The notes under the pieces were generated by a model, which did no database searches, was not told the DNA's origin, and saw only the letters and a program-made list of their open reading frames with translations. A DNA stretch of 64,000 bases from Leptospira koniambonensis (GTDB taxonomy: Bacteria > Spirochaetota > Leptospiria > Leptospirales > Leptospiraceae), in contig NZ_RQFY01000001.1 of the NCBI RefSeq assembly GCF_004769555.1, positions 804,905 to 868,904 of the forward strand, written 5' to 3'. Made by a program: the position numbers and the translations under genes. Numbering within the stretch: position 1 is the stretch's first letter; the number at the start of each line of letters is the position of its first letter. Shown here one piece after another: positions 56,081 to 64,000 of this stretch.

Positions 56081-59000
56081 CTAAATACAGGAATTGTAGC
56101 CTCGGACAATCCATTTTCTGGATTCTGACGGGTCAATCACCGCGTCTATTTCTAGATAAGAAGCCATATTGATCGCCTTTCCTCTTTCGTAAGCTTCAGA
56201 AACTAAATGTTCAAATAGAATTTGTCTCTCTTTCCAATCTTTCACTTCTGAAAGTTCCTTTTGATATCCTGTTCTAATTTCTCCTTCAATGCCCATTGCA
56301 CCAAACTCACCAGTCGGCCAAGAGATTGTAAATACGGGAGAATGAAAACTTCCAGCAGCCATAGCCATTGCACCTAATCCATAACCCTTTCTGAGAATAA
56401 TCGTGAACACTGGAACTTGTAAAGAAGCACCTGCCTCAAAAAGTTTCGCAGCTTTACGCACGAGTCCTTTCTTCTCAGCTTCCGGTCCTACCATAAAACC
56501 AGGTGTATCACAAAGAAATAATATAGGAAGTTTATTAAGGTCGCAAAATTCAGCAAACTCAGAAGCCTTTTCTGCTCCTTCTGCATCGATTGCTCCACCT
56601 AAATGAGTTGGATTATTGGCAATCAAACCTAAAGACCTCCCTTCTATTCGGATAAGAGAAGTCACAATTCCTTTTGCAAAATCCTTTTTGAATTCTAAAA
56701 CAGAATCAGTATCCGCCAGGGAAGAAATGACAGAACGAATATCATAAGACCTCAAACGATTTTCTGGAATTAAGGTCCTTAGGATCTTCTGGTCTTTATA
56801 TTCGAATTTTCTGATATTTCCTTGGAAATAAGAAAGAGCCTTTTTAGCTGTAAAAACTGCCTCTTCTTCATTCTTCACAAGAATATCAATTACACCATTT
56901 TTGGTTTGGACATCTGCAGGACCAATTTCTTCCGCAGAAAAATTACCAAGTCCTCCACTCTTAACCATAACTGGTCCACCCATTCCTATATTAGAATCTT
57001 CTGTAGCGATCCTAATATCGCTTGCGCCGAATAATGCAGCATTCCCCGCAAAACATCTTCCTGCAGCGATGGCGATCCTCAGACTTTTTCCTTTTAAACC
57101 TGCATATTTACGAAATGTATGTAGATCCAAACCAGCAACTGCTGGCACATCCACTTCTCCGGGACGACCTCCCCCGCCTTCTGTAAAAAACACCAAAGGA
57201 AGTTTTTGGCTTTCTACCATTTCCAGAAATCGATCCGTTTTTTTATGGCCTATTGCACCTTGGGTTCCCATAAAAACTGTATAATCATAAGCTAATACAG
57301 AAACTCTTGATACATGAGGCTCAAATAGTTCTGCATTCACTGTGCCAAGTCCTGCAATCAGCCCATCTGCAGGACTTAGTTTGATCAATTCTTCGAGAGT
57401 TCTTCTTCTTCGTTGGGCAGCAATTGCGAGACTTCCGTATTCTATAAAACTTCCTGGATCACAAAGATCTGCCACATTCTCTCTTGCAGTCCTTTGCCCT
57501 CTTTTATGACGTTTGGAAACTGCCTGGGTCCTGGAAATATCTTCATTCAAATATAAACGATCTAAAACTTCTTTCAGGTCAGGACGAATTCGATTCGGAT
57601 CGATCTCCTCTTCATTTTGCTGTGAAGAATGTTCCAAATCTTCTGCCCGGATCCAAACCAGTGTTTCTCCTTCCGAAACAACCTTTCCTGGCTTGATCAA
57701 AACTCTTTCAATGATACCAGTAATTTCAGAATGCAAAAGATGTTCCATCTTCATGGAAGAAAGAAGTGCAATCTTTTCTCCTTTTCTGATCTGCTCTCCT
57801 TCTTTAGGATAAATTTCGATCAGACTTCCGGTCATGGGAGAATGAAAAGAATGTAATCCTTCTGGAATGTCTTCTTTAATTTTAGAGTTTTCTAAAACTC
57901 CGTTCTGCGCAGGCTCAAAATTATATTTTTTATGTTCTATTGAATTCAAGTTTAGAAGCGTTGAAATATTCTCTTCTATAAACTTAGTCCAAACAGAATA
58001 TGATTCTAATTCTTTGTTTTTGAATACATTTAGAAGAAGAGGAAGATTTGTTTTGATACCTTCTATCCTAAATTCGGATAATGCGCGATACGCTGAATGG
58101 ATCAGTTTAGAGAATGTAAGACTTTTAGAATGAACGATCAACTTTGCAAGTAGTGAATCAAAATTAGGACCTAGCTCATAACCTGAATACGCAGAACTAT
58201 CGACTCTGATCCCTGGACCTGAACTTGGCTCGAATACTTTTATTTTTCCAGAAGAAGGAATGATCTCTCCTTTTTGATCCCAGCTTTCTGAGTTAATCCT
58301 GATCTGGATTGCATAACCTTTAGGAGATCCTATGTTTTTCTGATCTAAACCAATCTCTTGGAAAGATTTTCCAGAAGCAATCTCCAGTTGAGCCTCTACA
58401 AGATCTACTCCCATAATTTCCTCAGTGATCGTATGTTCCACCTGCAATCTAGGATTGGATTCTATAAAATAAATTTCAGAATCAGGGTTGATCAAAAATT
58501 CAAAAGTGCCTAAGCTTCTATAAGAAAGATGAGAAGCAATTTTTAAAGAATAAGTTAGAATCTTTTCTCTGAGTTTTGGATCTAAAAAAGGAGCAGGCGC
58601 GATCTCGATTAATTTTTGATTTTTCCTTTGGAGAGAACAATCTCTATCCCAAAAATGCAAAATATTCCCGGAACCATCTCCTAAAACCTGGACTTCTACA
58701 TGTCTTGCGATCGGTAGATATTTTTCAGCGTATAAATTGGAATTTCCGAATGAATGTAAAGCTTCCTCAGAACAACTCTTGAATATTGTGGCTAATTCTT
58801 CGGAGTTATTTACGATCCTAATCCCTCTTCCACCACCTCCGGAAATCGCCTTTAAAAGAAATATTCCATTTTTAGAATGGAATTCTTCTGCTTCTTTCAG
58901 ATCGATTACCTTACGAAGCCCAGGCAAGGTAGGAACTCCTAAGGATTCTGCGAGTTGGACTGCCTTTAGTTTATCTCCTAATATCTCAAGTGTCTTGGAA

Positions 59001-59317
59001 TCTGGGCCTATAAAATTGATTTTAGAATTTTCACATCTTTTTGCGAAGTCTGGATTCTCACTTAAAAATCCATAACCTGGATGAATGGAATCGCAACCTT
59101 CCCGGAGAGCGATGGAAATTATTTCCTCCTGGTCTAAATATGCTTTCGCGCCTCTTCCTTTGAGCGCAAAGGAAACATCAGACGTTAATCTATGCCTGGA
59201 ATTCAGGTCATCTTCTGAATAGATGGAGACGGTAGGAACTCCTAACGCTCCGGCAGCTCTCGCAATCCGGATGGAAACTTCTCCCCGATTCGCTATTAAT
59301 AATTTGGATAATTTCAT
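56081..59317 (-). CDS. acyl-CoA carboxylase: biotin carboxylase / BCCP / carboxyltransferase fusion
   Basis: A 1078-residue single-chain carboxylase. Biotin carboxylase spans about 1-450 (LLIANRGEVSIRIARAA, the glycine-rich LLKAISGGGGRGIRI, and VEHTITEE). The biotinyl domain (about 490-560) carries Lys523 in SSMKMEH. The carboxyltransferase domain (about 575-1078) contains RTARENVADLCDPGSFIEYG, FFTEGGGGRPGE and the acyl-CoA site FLCDTPGFMVGPEAE. This three-in-one order resembles long-chain acyl-CoA carboxylases of actinobacteria and proteobacteria. It makes a carboxylated acyl-CoA (malonyl- or alkylmalonyl-type); the chain length used is not evident. Divergent from the TauD-type gene. Confidence 0.9.
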   Translation of the reverse strand: MKLSKLLIANRGEVSIRIARAAGALGVPTVSIYSEDDLNSRHRLTSDVSFALKGRGAKAYLDQEEIISIALREGCDSIHPGYGFLSENPDFAKRCENSKINFIGPDSKTLEILGDKLKAVQLAESLGVPTLPGLRKVIDLKEAEEFHSKNGIFLLKAISGGGGRGIRIVNNSEELATIFKSCSEEALHSFGNSNLYAEKYLPIARHVEVQVLGDGSGNILHFWDRDCSLQRKNQKLIEIAPAPFLDPKLREKILTYSLKIASHLSYRSLGTFEFLINPDSEIYFIESNPRLQVEHTITEEIMGVDLVEAQLEIASGKSFQEIGLDQKNIGSPKGYAIQIRINSESWDQKGEIIPSSGKIKVFEPSSGPGIRVDSSAYSGYELGPNFDSLLAKLIVHSKSLTFSKLIHSAYRALSEFRIEGIKTNLPLLLNVFKNKELESYSVWTKFIEENISTLLNLNSIEHKKYNFEPAQNGVLENSKIKEDIPEGLHSFHSPMTGSLIEIYPKEGEQIRKGEKIALLSSMKMEHLLHSEITGIIERVLIKPGKVVSEGETLVWIRAEDLEHSSQQNEEEIDPNRIRPDLKEVLDRLYLNEDISRTQAVSKRHKRGQRTARENVADLCDPGSFIEYGSLAIAAQRRRRTLEELIKLSPADGLIAGLGTVNAELFEPHVSRVSVLAYDYTVFMGTQGAIGHKKTDRFLEMVESQKLPLVFFTEGGGGRPGEVDVPAVAGLDLHTFRKYAGLKGKSLRIAIAAGRCFAGNAALFGASDIRIATEDSNIGMGGPVMVKSGGLGNFSAEEIGPADVQTKNGVIDILVKNEEEAVFTAKKALSYFQGNIRKFEYKDQKILRTLIPENRLRSYDIRSVISSLADTDSVLEFKKDFAKGIVTSLIRIEGRSLGLIANNPTHLGGAIDAEGAEKASEFAEFCDLNKLPILFLCDTPGFMVGPEAEKKGLVRKAAKLFEAGASLQVPVFTIILRKGYGLGAMAMAAGSFHSPVFTISWPTGEFGAMGIEGEIRTGYQKELSEVKDWKERQILFEHLVSEAYERGKAINMASYLEIDAVIDPSESRKWIVRGYNSCI

Positions 59318-59408
59318 AAGTTGGAGGAAGTTTTGTGAGAAAGTCCCTTAGGTCGATCCAGTTTCCTAGCCGCCTCTAAATTTTGAACGAATACTTAATA
59401 TAATGTGC

Positions 59409-59468
59409 ATTTGTATAAATCATTATCTATAATAACGATTTTTATTCCAATATATTAGATATACAAAT
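59409..59468. promoter_or_regulatory. nested inverted repeats between the carboxylase and dioxygenase genes
   Basis: ATTTGTATA (59409-59417) and TATACAAAT (59460-59468) are perfect inverted copies. Inside them, AATCATTAT / ATAACGATT (59418-59426, 59432-59440) form an 8-of-9 palindrome similar to Fur-type GATAAT repeats. Candidate operators for either divergent gene. Confidence 0.4.
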
Positions 59469-59516
59469 CGAAGCATACCGAAGCTTTCGCTGAAGTGGTT
59501 CTTAAGGGGAATCAAT

Positions 59517-60662
59517 ATGTCTGCTACTAGTCTTGTTCGATCTTCAGGGAAAAAGAAGGCCCTGGTCAAAAATGCGAATTTATTAAAGAAGAAAACTAGT
59601 CCGTCAAAAACTTCAGAAGAAGTCTCTAAATATCTTATCAAAGGTTTAAATCTTCCTATCGTTTATTCTCCTTCTTCTCCGGAGAGAGCAGATCTAAAAT
59701 TTCTAACAGGCTGGATCAAGAAGAACCATAAAGAAATACAAAGAGATCTATTAATCTATGGAGCGATTCTATTCAGAGGTTTTAATATAGGTTCTTCCGA
59801 AAATTTTGAAAAGGTTGCTTTGGGTTTGGATCCTAATTTGTCTGAAGCATATTTGGGCACTTCTCCCAGAGATAAAAAGACAAAGTTTGTTCATACAGCG
59901 AGTGAACTTCCTTCTGCTTATCCTATCATGCAACATGCGGAGATGAGTTTCTTAAATAAACCTCCTAAAAAACTTTTCTTTTATGCAAAGGTAGCTCCTA
60001 ACAAAAACGGAGAAACTCCAATCACAGATCTAAGAACTGTTTTGAGAGATATGCCTTCTCATATTTCAGACAAAGTGGAAAAACAAGGGATCAAGTATAT
60101 CCGCCATTATGATGGTCCCGGAGCTTCTCGTTATAGTCTATGGAAAACAAAACCTTGGAATGAAATGTTTAAGACTACGGATAAAAAAGAGGCGGAGAAG
60201 GAGATAAAAAAGCAGGACTTTGAGCATGAATGGCTGCCAGGAAATAAATTAAGATTAATTAATTCTCAAGTAGGTGTCAGAAAACATCCCATTGCAGGCT
60301 CCAAAGCTTGGCATAATCATAGCCAAACATTTCATATAGATTCTCCCAGATTAGAATATAAGTATGTTTTCAAAAGACAGAAAACTGCAAGAGGGCTTGG
60401 AGTTTATCTAATCTTGAACCTATTGACCGGAATTAAAAAATTATTCAGTAAATCTGAAGACTTAGATGTTCATGCAACATACGGAGATGGATCAGAAATT
60501 TCTAATAAAGATATCAAAACAATTGTAAATGTTTTTTGGAAGAATATCCAAATTTTCTCCTGGCAGAAGGACGATATTCTTTATATAGATAATTATTCAG
60601 TTTCTCACGGAAGACTACCATTTGTTGGTCCAAGAGAGATCCAAGTTGCTTGGACTGAATAA
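59517..60662 (+). CDS. TauD/TfdA-family Fe(II)/2-oxoglutarate dioxygenase
   Basis: A 381-residue non-haem iron oxygenase. A lysine-rich N-terminus (about 1-35) precedes the fold. The core shows IYGAILFRGFNI, the HAE metal motif (QHAEMSF, about residue 142) in the His-x-Glu form used by SyrP-like members, GETPITDLRTVL, and the distal VSHGRLPF His with REIQVAW providing the 2-oxoglutarate Arg. There is no signal peptide. The AAGGGG before the ATG supports the start. Family members hydroxylate amino-acid-like or sulfonate substrates; none can be assigned here. Confidence 0.85.
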   Translation: MSATSLVRSSGKKKALVKNANLLKKKTSPSKTSEEVSKYLIKGLNLPIVYSPSSPERADLKFLTGWIKKNHKEIQRDLLIYGAILFRGFNIGSSENFEKVALGLDPNLSEAYLGTSPRDKKTKFVHTASELPSAYPIMQHAEMSFLNKPPKKLFFYAKVAPNKNGETPITDLRTVLRDMPSHISDKVEKQGIKYIRHYDGPGASRYSLWKTKPWNEMFKTTDKKEAEKEIKKQDFEHEWLPGNKLRLINSQVGVRKHPIAGSKAWHNHSQTFHIDSPRLEYKYVFKRQKTARGLGVYLILNLLTGIKKLFSKSEDLDVHATYGDGSEISNKDIKTIVNVFWKNIQIFSWQKDDILYIDNYSVSHGRLPFVGPREIQVAWTE

Positions 60663-60701
60663 GGAAAATCTACACCATAATTGGCGATTTTTTATCTTGA
60701 T

Positions 60702-61619
60702 TTAAAGTCTCATCACGTCCATGAGGCATTCCGCATGTTTGTTTTTGATAAAACTACTTTCGGATACAAAACTTAAGAAAGTTTTTAGAGAAGGATTTTG
60801 ATTTTCCGGAGTATAAAAGACAGAAACAGGTAAATACAATTGTTTGATCGGAACAAATTTAGTGTCAGCAGGTGCAAAATTCTGTGCACCTAAAATTGTA
60901 AGAGAAACACCTTTACCTGTGGCCACTAATATAGGGCAACTTTCTCTTTCATTCTTTATATAAACCTTAGGTTTAATACCACTTTGTTTAAATAGAGAAG
61001 AGATCGTATCATAAAAACTACCTGAGTCTTTTTTAGGATGTAATATGATGGTCTCATCCTTTAATTCTTTAAACTCAATCTCATCTCTTTTAGCTAGAGG
61101 ATGTTTTTTAGGAACAAGAACACCAAGCACCTCGTCATGAACTGGATGTTTTTCCAAACGAGGATCAAAAACGTCTCCTTCTAAAAAACAAATATCGAAT
61201 TGAGCTGATTTTAAACCCTTGATGATCCGATTTCGAGTTTCCTGCTGAAGTTGCAGTTTGATCCGGGGAAATCGATCCTGGAACTCATTGATAATCTGTG
61301 GTAAACTCGCCATAAAAGTAGTCGTGGAAAAACCAATACTAAGTCCCCCGGCTTTGAGTTTACCGATAGAACGAACTTCTTTTTCTATTTTCTCTGCTTT
61401 CGCAATGATCTCCCTACCTTCTTTCAGAAGATGAACTCCTGCCCCAGTAAGTTTTACATGCCTCGTAGATCTTTCGAATAATTTAGTAGAAAGCTCCTCT
61501 TCGAAGGAGGAGATCAATCTTGTCAAAGGAGGTTGGGATATTCCCAAAATTTCAGCACTTTTTCTAAAATTTAATTCCTCGGCAACTACGATGAAAGATC
61601 TTAATTTAGATAAATCCAT
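60702..61619 (-). CDS. LysR-family transcriptional regulator
   Basis: A 305-residue regulator with the N-terminal winged helix-turn-helix (LRSFIVVAEELNFRKSAEIL, then SQPPLTRLISSFEEEL) and a periplasmic-binding-protein-like effector domain (about 90-295). The ATG at 61619 is just 4 bases from a perfect palindrome that probably is its operator, and no Shine-Dalgarno sequence is present. It is divergent from the thioredoxin-reductase-like gene, the usual arrangement for a LysR protein and its target. Confidence 0.93.
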   Translation of the reverse strand: MDLSKLRSFIVVAEELNFRKSAEILGISQPPLTRLISSFEEELSTKLFERSTRHVKLTGAGVHLLKEGREIIAKAEKIEKEVRSIGKLKAGGLSIGFSTTTFMASLPQIINEFQDRFPRIKLQLQQETRNRIIKGLKSAQFDICFLEGDVFDPRLEKHPVHDEVLGVLVPKKHPLAKRDEIEFKELKDETIILHPKKDSGSFYDTISSLFKQSGIKPKVYIKNERESCPILVATGKGVSLTILGAQNFAPADTKFVPIKQLYLPVSVFYTPENQNPSLKTFLSFVSESSFIKNKHAECLMDVMRL

Positions 61620-61623
61620 AGAT

Positions 61624-61648
61624 TATTGATACCTAATCGGTATCAATA
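61624..61648. promoter_or_regulatory. perfect LysR-type operator palindrome
   Basis: TATTGATACC (61624-61633) and GGTATCAATA (61639-61648) are perfect 10-bp inverted arms with a TAATC spacer. They contain the T-N11-A layout of LysR sites and lie between the divergent regulator and oxidoreductase genes, abutting the regulator start. Confidence 0.7.
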
Positions 61649-61767
61649 AAGCAACTAAATTCGGAATAAAATCAAAAAATTCCAGATTTCTACCAAATGT
61701 ATTTACAGTTTTTAGTATGGTAAAATTTCAATAATTATAATCATCAAAGTTCTTCAAGGAGGACAAA

Positions 61768-62682
61768 ATGAAATTCGATTATGAAGTATTAATTATAGGC
61801 GGTGGTCCGGCAGGACTCAGCGCAGCACTTGCTTTAGGAAGAATGAGTAGGACCGCTTTGGTCTGCGACGACAGTCGTCCAAGAAATGCTGCTTCTTCTC
61901 ATTTGAATAATTTTCCAACAAGAGATGGGATCCATCCAGCTGAATGGAGAAAATTAGTTAGAAAGGATCTAGAAAAATACGATACGATCAATTTTTTCGA
62001 AGGAAGTGTTCTTTCTGTAGAAAAATCTATATCAGGCTTTGTTGCCAAATTATCCTCAGATAAAACTTTTCATTTCAAAAAAGTCATTCTTGCATATGGC
62101 GTAGAAGACAAATACCTTCCGATCCCTGGTTATAAGGAACTATGGGGTAAATCAATTTTCCATTGTCCTTACTGTCACGGTTTTGAAGTGAGAGGTTCGA
62201 AGTTAGGACTAATTGGAAACGGAGAAACATTATTCTATATGCTTCCTCTTATATACGATCTTTCATCCGACTTAATTATTTTTACAAATGGAAAAGCAGA
62301 ATTCAAGGAAGAGCAAAAAGACTTATTGAATAAGAAAAAAATCCGTTTCATAGAAGATAAGATCACAGGTTTTATATATGAGGGAGAAAAACTAAAAAGT
62401 GTCACTTTTGAAAATGGAGAGAATATAGAAAGAGAAGGTCTTTACGCACTTCCCACATTTCCATTCAAACTAAAATCCACAATCGGACAAGAGCTCGGCT
62501 GCGAAAAAGACCAAACTGGCTTCTATAAAGTTGGAGAAAGAGGAAAGACAAGTGTAGATGGAGTTTATGCTTGTGGGGATAATGCAAGTGGTGCCCATTC
62601 AGTTTTATTAGCTGCAGCTTCTGGAGGAATGGCAGGAGCAGGTGTAGTTCACGAATTATTGAGCGAAAAATTACTTGAGTAG
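61768..62682 (+). CDS. thioredoxin-reductase-like FAD-dependent disulfide oxidoreductase
   Basis: A 304-residue flavoprotein of the TrxB-like family. FAD site IIGGGPAGLSAALALGR (9-25), redox pair Cys133-Cys136 in FHCPYCHG, and the FAD-closing GVYACGDNASG (about 267-277). The NAD(P)H Rossmann motif is degenerate (GLIGNGETLFY instead of GGGNSA), which is more typical of TrxB-like enzymes that use other partners than of true thioredoxin reductase. GGAGG lies 6 bases before the ATG. Probably controlled by the divergent LysR regulator, perhaps in redox or thiol stress (inference). Confidence 0.88.
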   Translation: MKFDYEVLIIGGGPAGLSAALALGRMSRTALVCDDSRPRNAASSHLNNFPTRDGIHPAEWRKLVRKDLEKYDTINFFEGSVLSVEKSISGFVAKLSSDKTFHFKKVILAYGVEDKYLPIPGYKELWGKSIFHCPYCHGFEVRGSKLGLIGNGETLFYMLPLIYDLSSDLIIFTNGKAEFKEEQKDLLNKKKIRFIEDKITGFIYEGEKLKSVTFENGENIEREGLYALPTFPFKLKSTIGQELGCEKDQTGFYKVGERGKTSVDGVYACGDNASGAHSVLLAAASGGMAGAGVVHELLSEKLLE

Positions 62683-62738
62683 TTTTTATTTAAGTTCTTA
62701 AATCTTACAGTCTCATTTAAAACAAAATCGAGCTTGTT

Positions 62739-63794
62739 ATGAAGAAAATCCTTTTGTTTGTTTTACCATGTGGAATGTTCTGGAATTGTTTTACGTTTGC
62801 AGTAGCCGCCAAACATTCCAGAAGTATTTCCCAACAAAGAGATCATCTTTCTTTCTTACAGGAAAGCGCAAGAGAGATCCAACAAATATCACGCTCTGAA
62901 TCAGAACTAAAAGTTATTTATCATGTTGCTGTTTATACATCCAAGGATACAAAAGATAGGGACATCAAAGAGAAAACTATTTGTTTTAGCTTAAAATCTC
63001 TTTCTTATGTAGACACTTATTACCAAAGAACAGAATCTTCCCAAACCTGCGGTCAATCTGATCTTTTAAATTTTCAAAACCTTAAGGTAGAAGAAATTCC
63101 GGAATTGAAGAACGGAATGTGGATACCGGATCTTGGAGTTGTTCTTTATTCAAAAAAAGGATTCGATAAATTTACTATTCCTTTTCCAGCTCCTTATCAG
63201 CTAAGCTCAGGATATTATTATCCCAGAATAGATTATCTGAAATATTTCAAAGGAAGAGAAGTAGTTTCAGCAACATTATTTCAAGGTAATGGTCTCAATA
63301 GATACTTACGTTTGCAATTGGAAACGAAGGAGGAGATCTATCTATACGGAGGAGGAAGTGGGTTTCAGATCTTTTTAAACCATTTGGAAAAGCCTGTAAA
63401 AAAAATTCCTGACAATATAAAAATAGCAAAAGAAGAAGAGTTAGAAATTAGAAAATTCATTATACCAAAGGAAGAAAAACTTATAGCAGTCCAATATGAA
63501 TATCCTGATACCAGTGGAATTTTTAGGACTGAGAGCAAAGTTTTTAAGATTACCGGAGCCGTTCAGGATTTAAGAAGTGGGATCCTATTTATATCATTAC
63601 CTTATCGTTTGAACACAAAGGAAGACGAGAAAGGAATCTGGAGCTTATATCCGGCCTTGTATCCATTTTCGATCGTATTGGATATAGCAACATCACCCTT
63701 ACAACTGCTTTCGATGTTAGCATTCGGATATGACGGCCATTTTTATCTTTGGGGTTGTATCCTTGCTAGAAAATGTGCAGGCCCGATGGGATAA
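62739..63794 (+). CDS. lipoprotein or secreted protein, unknown function
   Basis: A 351-residue protein with a short hydrophobic leader (KKILLFVLPCGMFWNC), most likely a lipoprotein signal with Cys17. The mature part is beta-rich, with a late hydrophobic stretch (SLYPALYPFSIVLDIATSPLQLL, about 305-327) and the C-terminal WGCILARKCAGPMG. The late segment (YPFSIVLDIATSPLQ) recalls YceK/DUF1375-like ends of small lipoproteins, but this is weak. No family is assigned. It follows the oxidoreductase gene by 56 bases. Confidence 0.68.
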   Translation: MKKILLFVLPCGMFWNCFTFAVAAKHSRSISQQRDHLSFLQESAREIQQISRSESELKVIYHVAVYTSKDTKDRDIKEKTICFSLKSLSYVDTYYQRTESSQTCGQSDLLNFQNLKVEEIPELKNGMWIPDLGVVLYSKKGFDKFTIPFPAPYQLSSGYYYPRIDYLKYFKGREVVSATLFQGNGLNRYLRLQLETKEEIYLYGGGSGFQIFLNHLEKPVKKIPDNIKIAKEEELEIRKFIIPKEEKLIAVQYEYPDTSGIFRTESKVFKITGAVQDLRSGILFISLPYRLNTKEDEKGIWSLYPALYPFSIVLDIATSPLQLLSMLAFGYDGHFYLWGCILARKCAGPMG

Positions 63795-63808
63795 CTAGGC
63801 TGATCTTT

Positions 63809-63824
63809 TGTAGGAGCTCCAACA
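63809..63824. repeat. short near-palindromic motif
   Basis: TGTAGGAGCTCCAACA, with perfect core GGAGCTCC and matching TGT/ACA ends. Similar TAGGAACTCC cores occur at about 5200 and 52650. I recall such motifs being frequent between Leptospira genes. Confidence 0.4.
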
Positions 63825-63972
63825 CCACAATAAAGATCCAAAATATGAGAATTCGCACAGAGAGTTTAATCTCAAATCTCAGTGTTGATATAAATTAATT
63901 TAGATTATTGAAATGAAGAGGAAGCCTCTTCGAAAACATATAGAGTAGCGTGACTCACCGAATTGTTACACC

Positions 63973-64000
63973 CCCAGCCCTTGCAAGCAAGGACTGGGTT
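63973..64000 (+). terminator. terminator-like hairpin cut by the window end
   Basis: CCCAG-C-CCTTGC / GCAAGG-A-CTGGG (63973-63998) followed by TT at the edge. Whether a full T-run follows is outside the window. The 63795-63972 stretch before it has no recognisable gene. Confidence 0.6.

Overview
The window looks like a chromosomal segment of a Leptospira species. This rests on the moderate-to-low GC content, the many spirochaete-style lipoproteins with loose lipoboxes, the terse intergenic hairpins, and several proteins with Leptospira-type architecture (an imelysin lipoprotein plus TonB receptor pair, an MXAN_6521/LA_1396-type lipoprotein, and chromosomal VapBC). The species cannot be fixed from this window. 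No rRNA, tRNA, CRISPR array or complete insertion sequence was recognised.

Layout. 1-6,423: a LolD/FtsX-type ABC exporter (ATPase cut by the window edge), two unknown proteins, pyrE, and an acyl-CoA desaturase. 6,424-10,780: an accessory cell-surface locus with a beta-propeller-like lipoprotein broken by an in-frame stop, an Ig-like lipoprotein broken by a frameshift, an intact small lipoprotein, a predicted outer-membrane barrel and an XRE-like remnant. Dispersed repeats lie on both sides. 10,783-23,775: a 13-kb block of seven genes on the minus strand. Two versions of the circularly permuted ATP-grasp / alpha-E / transglutaminase system (three separate genes, then a fused pair) flank an imelysin + TonB-receptor iron operon that has a Fur-like palindrome upstream.

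23,776-27,550 is the most unusual part. A tract with extreme G over C skew is followed by two AT-rich units resembling integron gene cassettes. They are separated by a good attC-like site (25,192-25,288), and the second unit ends in the same 8-bp inverse core. Cassette 1 encodes a protein with a GIY-YIG-like signature; cassette 2 encodes a soluble and a membrane protein of unknown function. Next come a truncated copy of the 3' end of the neighbouring HEXXH lipoprotein gene, a folded repeat element, and a VapBC toxin-antitoxin pair.

27,551-49,360: mostly housekeeping and lipid or envelope genes. They include a metalloprotease-like lipoprotein, a saccharopine-dehydrogenase-like reductase, a sterol-desaturase-family enzyme, a PhyH dioxygenase, a glycosyltransferase-A-like protein, a zinc phospholipase C-like secreted protein whose start codon lies in a perfect hairpin, an HpnM/HpnN-like lipid transport operon, nitronate monooxygenase, an S1C protease, pirin, DUF445 and a large membrane protein. 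An overlooked 44-aa gene sits at 49,080-49,214. 49,361-55,980: a 7TM-SpoIIE phosphatase, then the sulfate ABC operon sbp-cysT-cysW-cysA. 55,981-64,000: a large biotin carboxylase / BCCP / carboxyltransferase fusion divergent from a TauD-type dioxygenase, a LysR regulator divergent from a thioredoxin-reductase-like enzyme (with a perfect operator palindrome), and a terminal lipoprotein.
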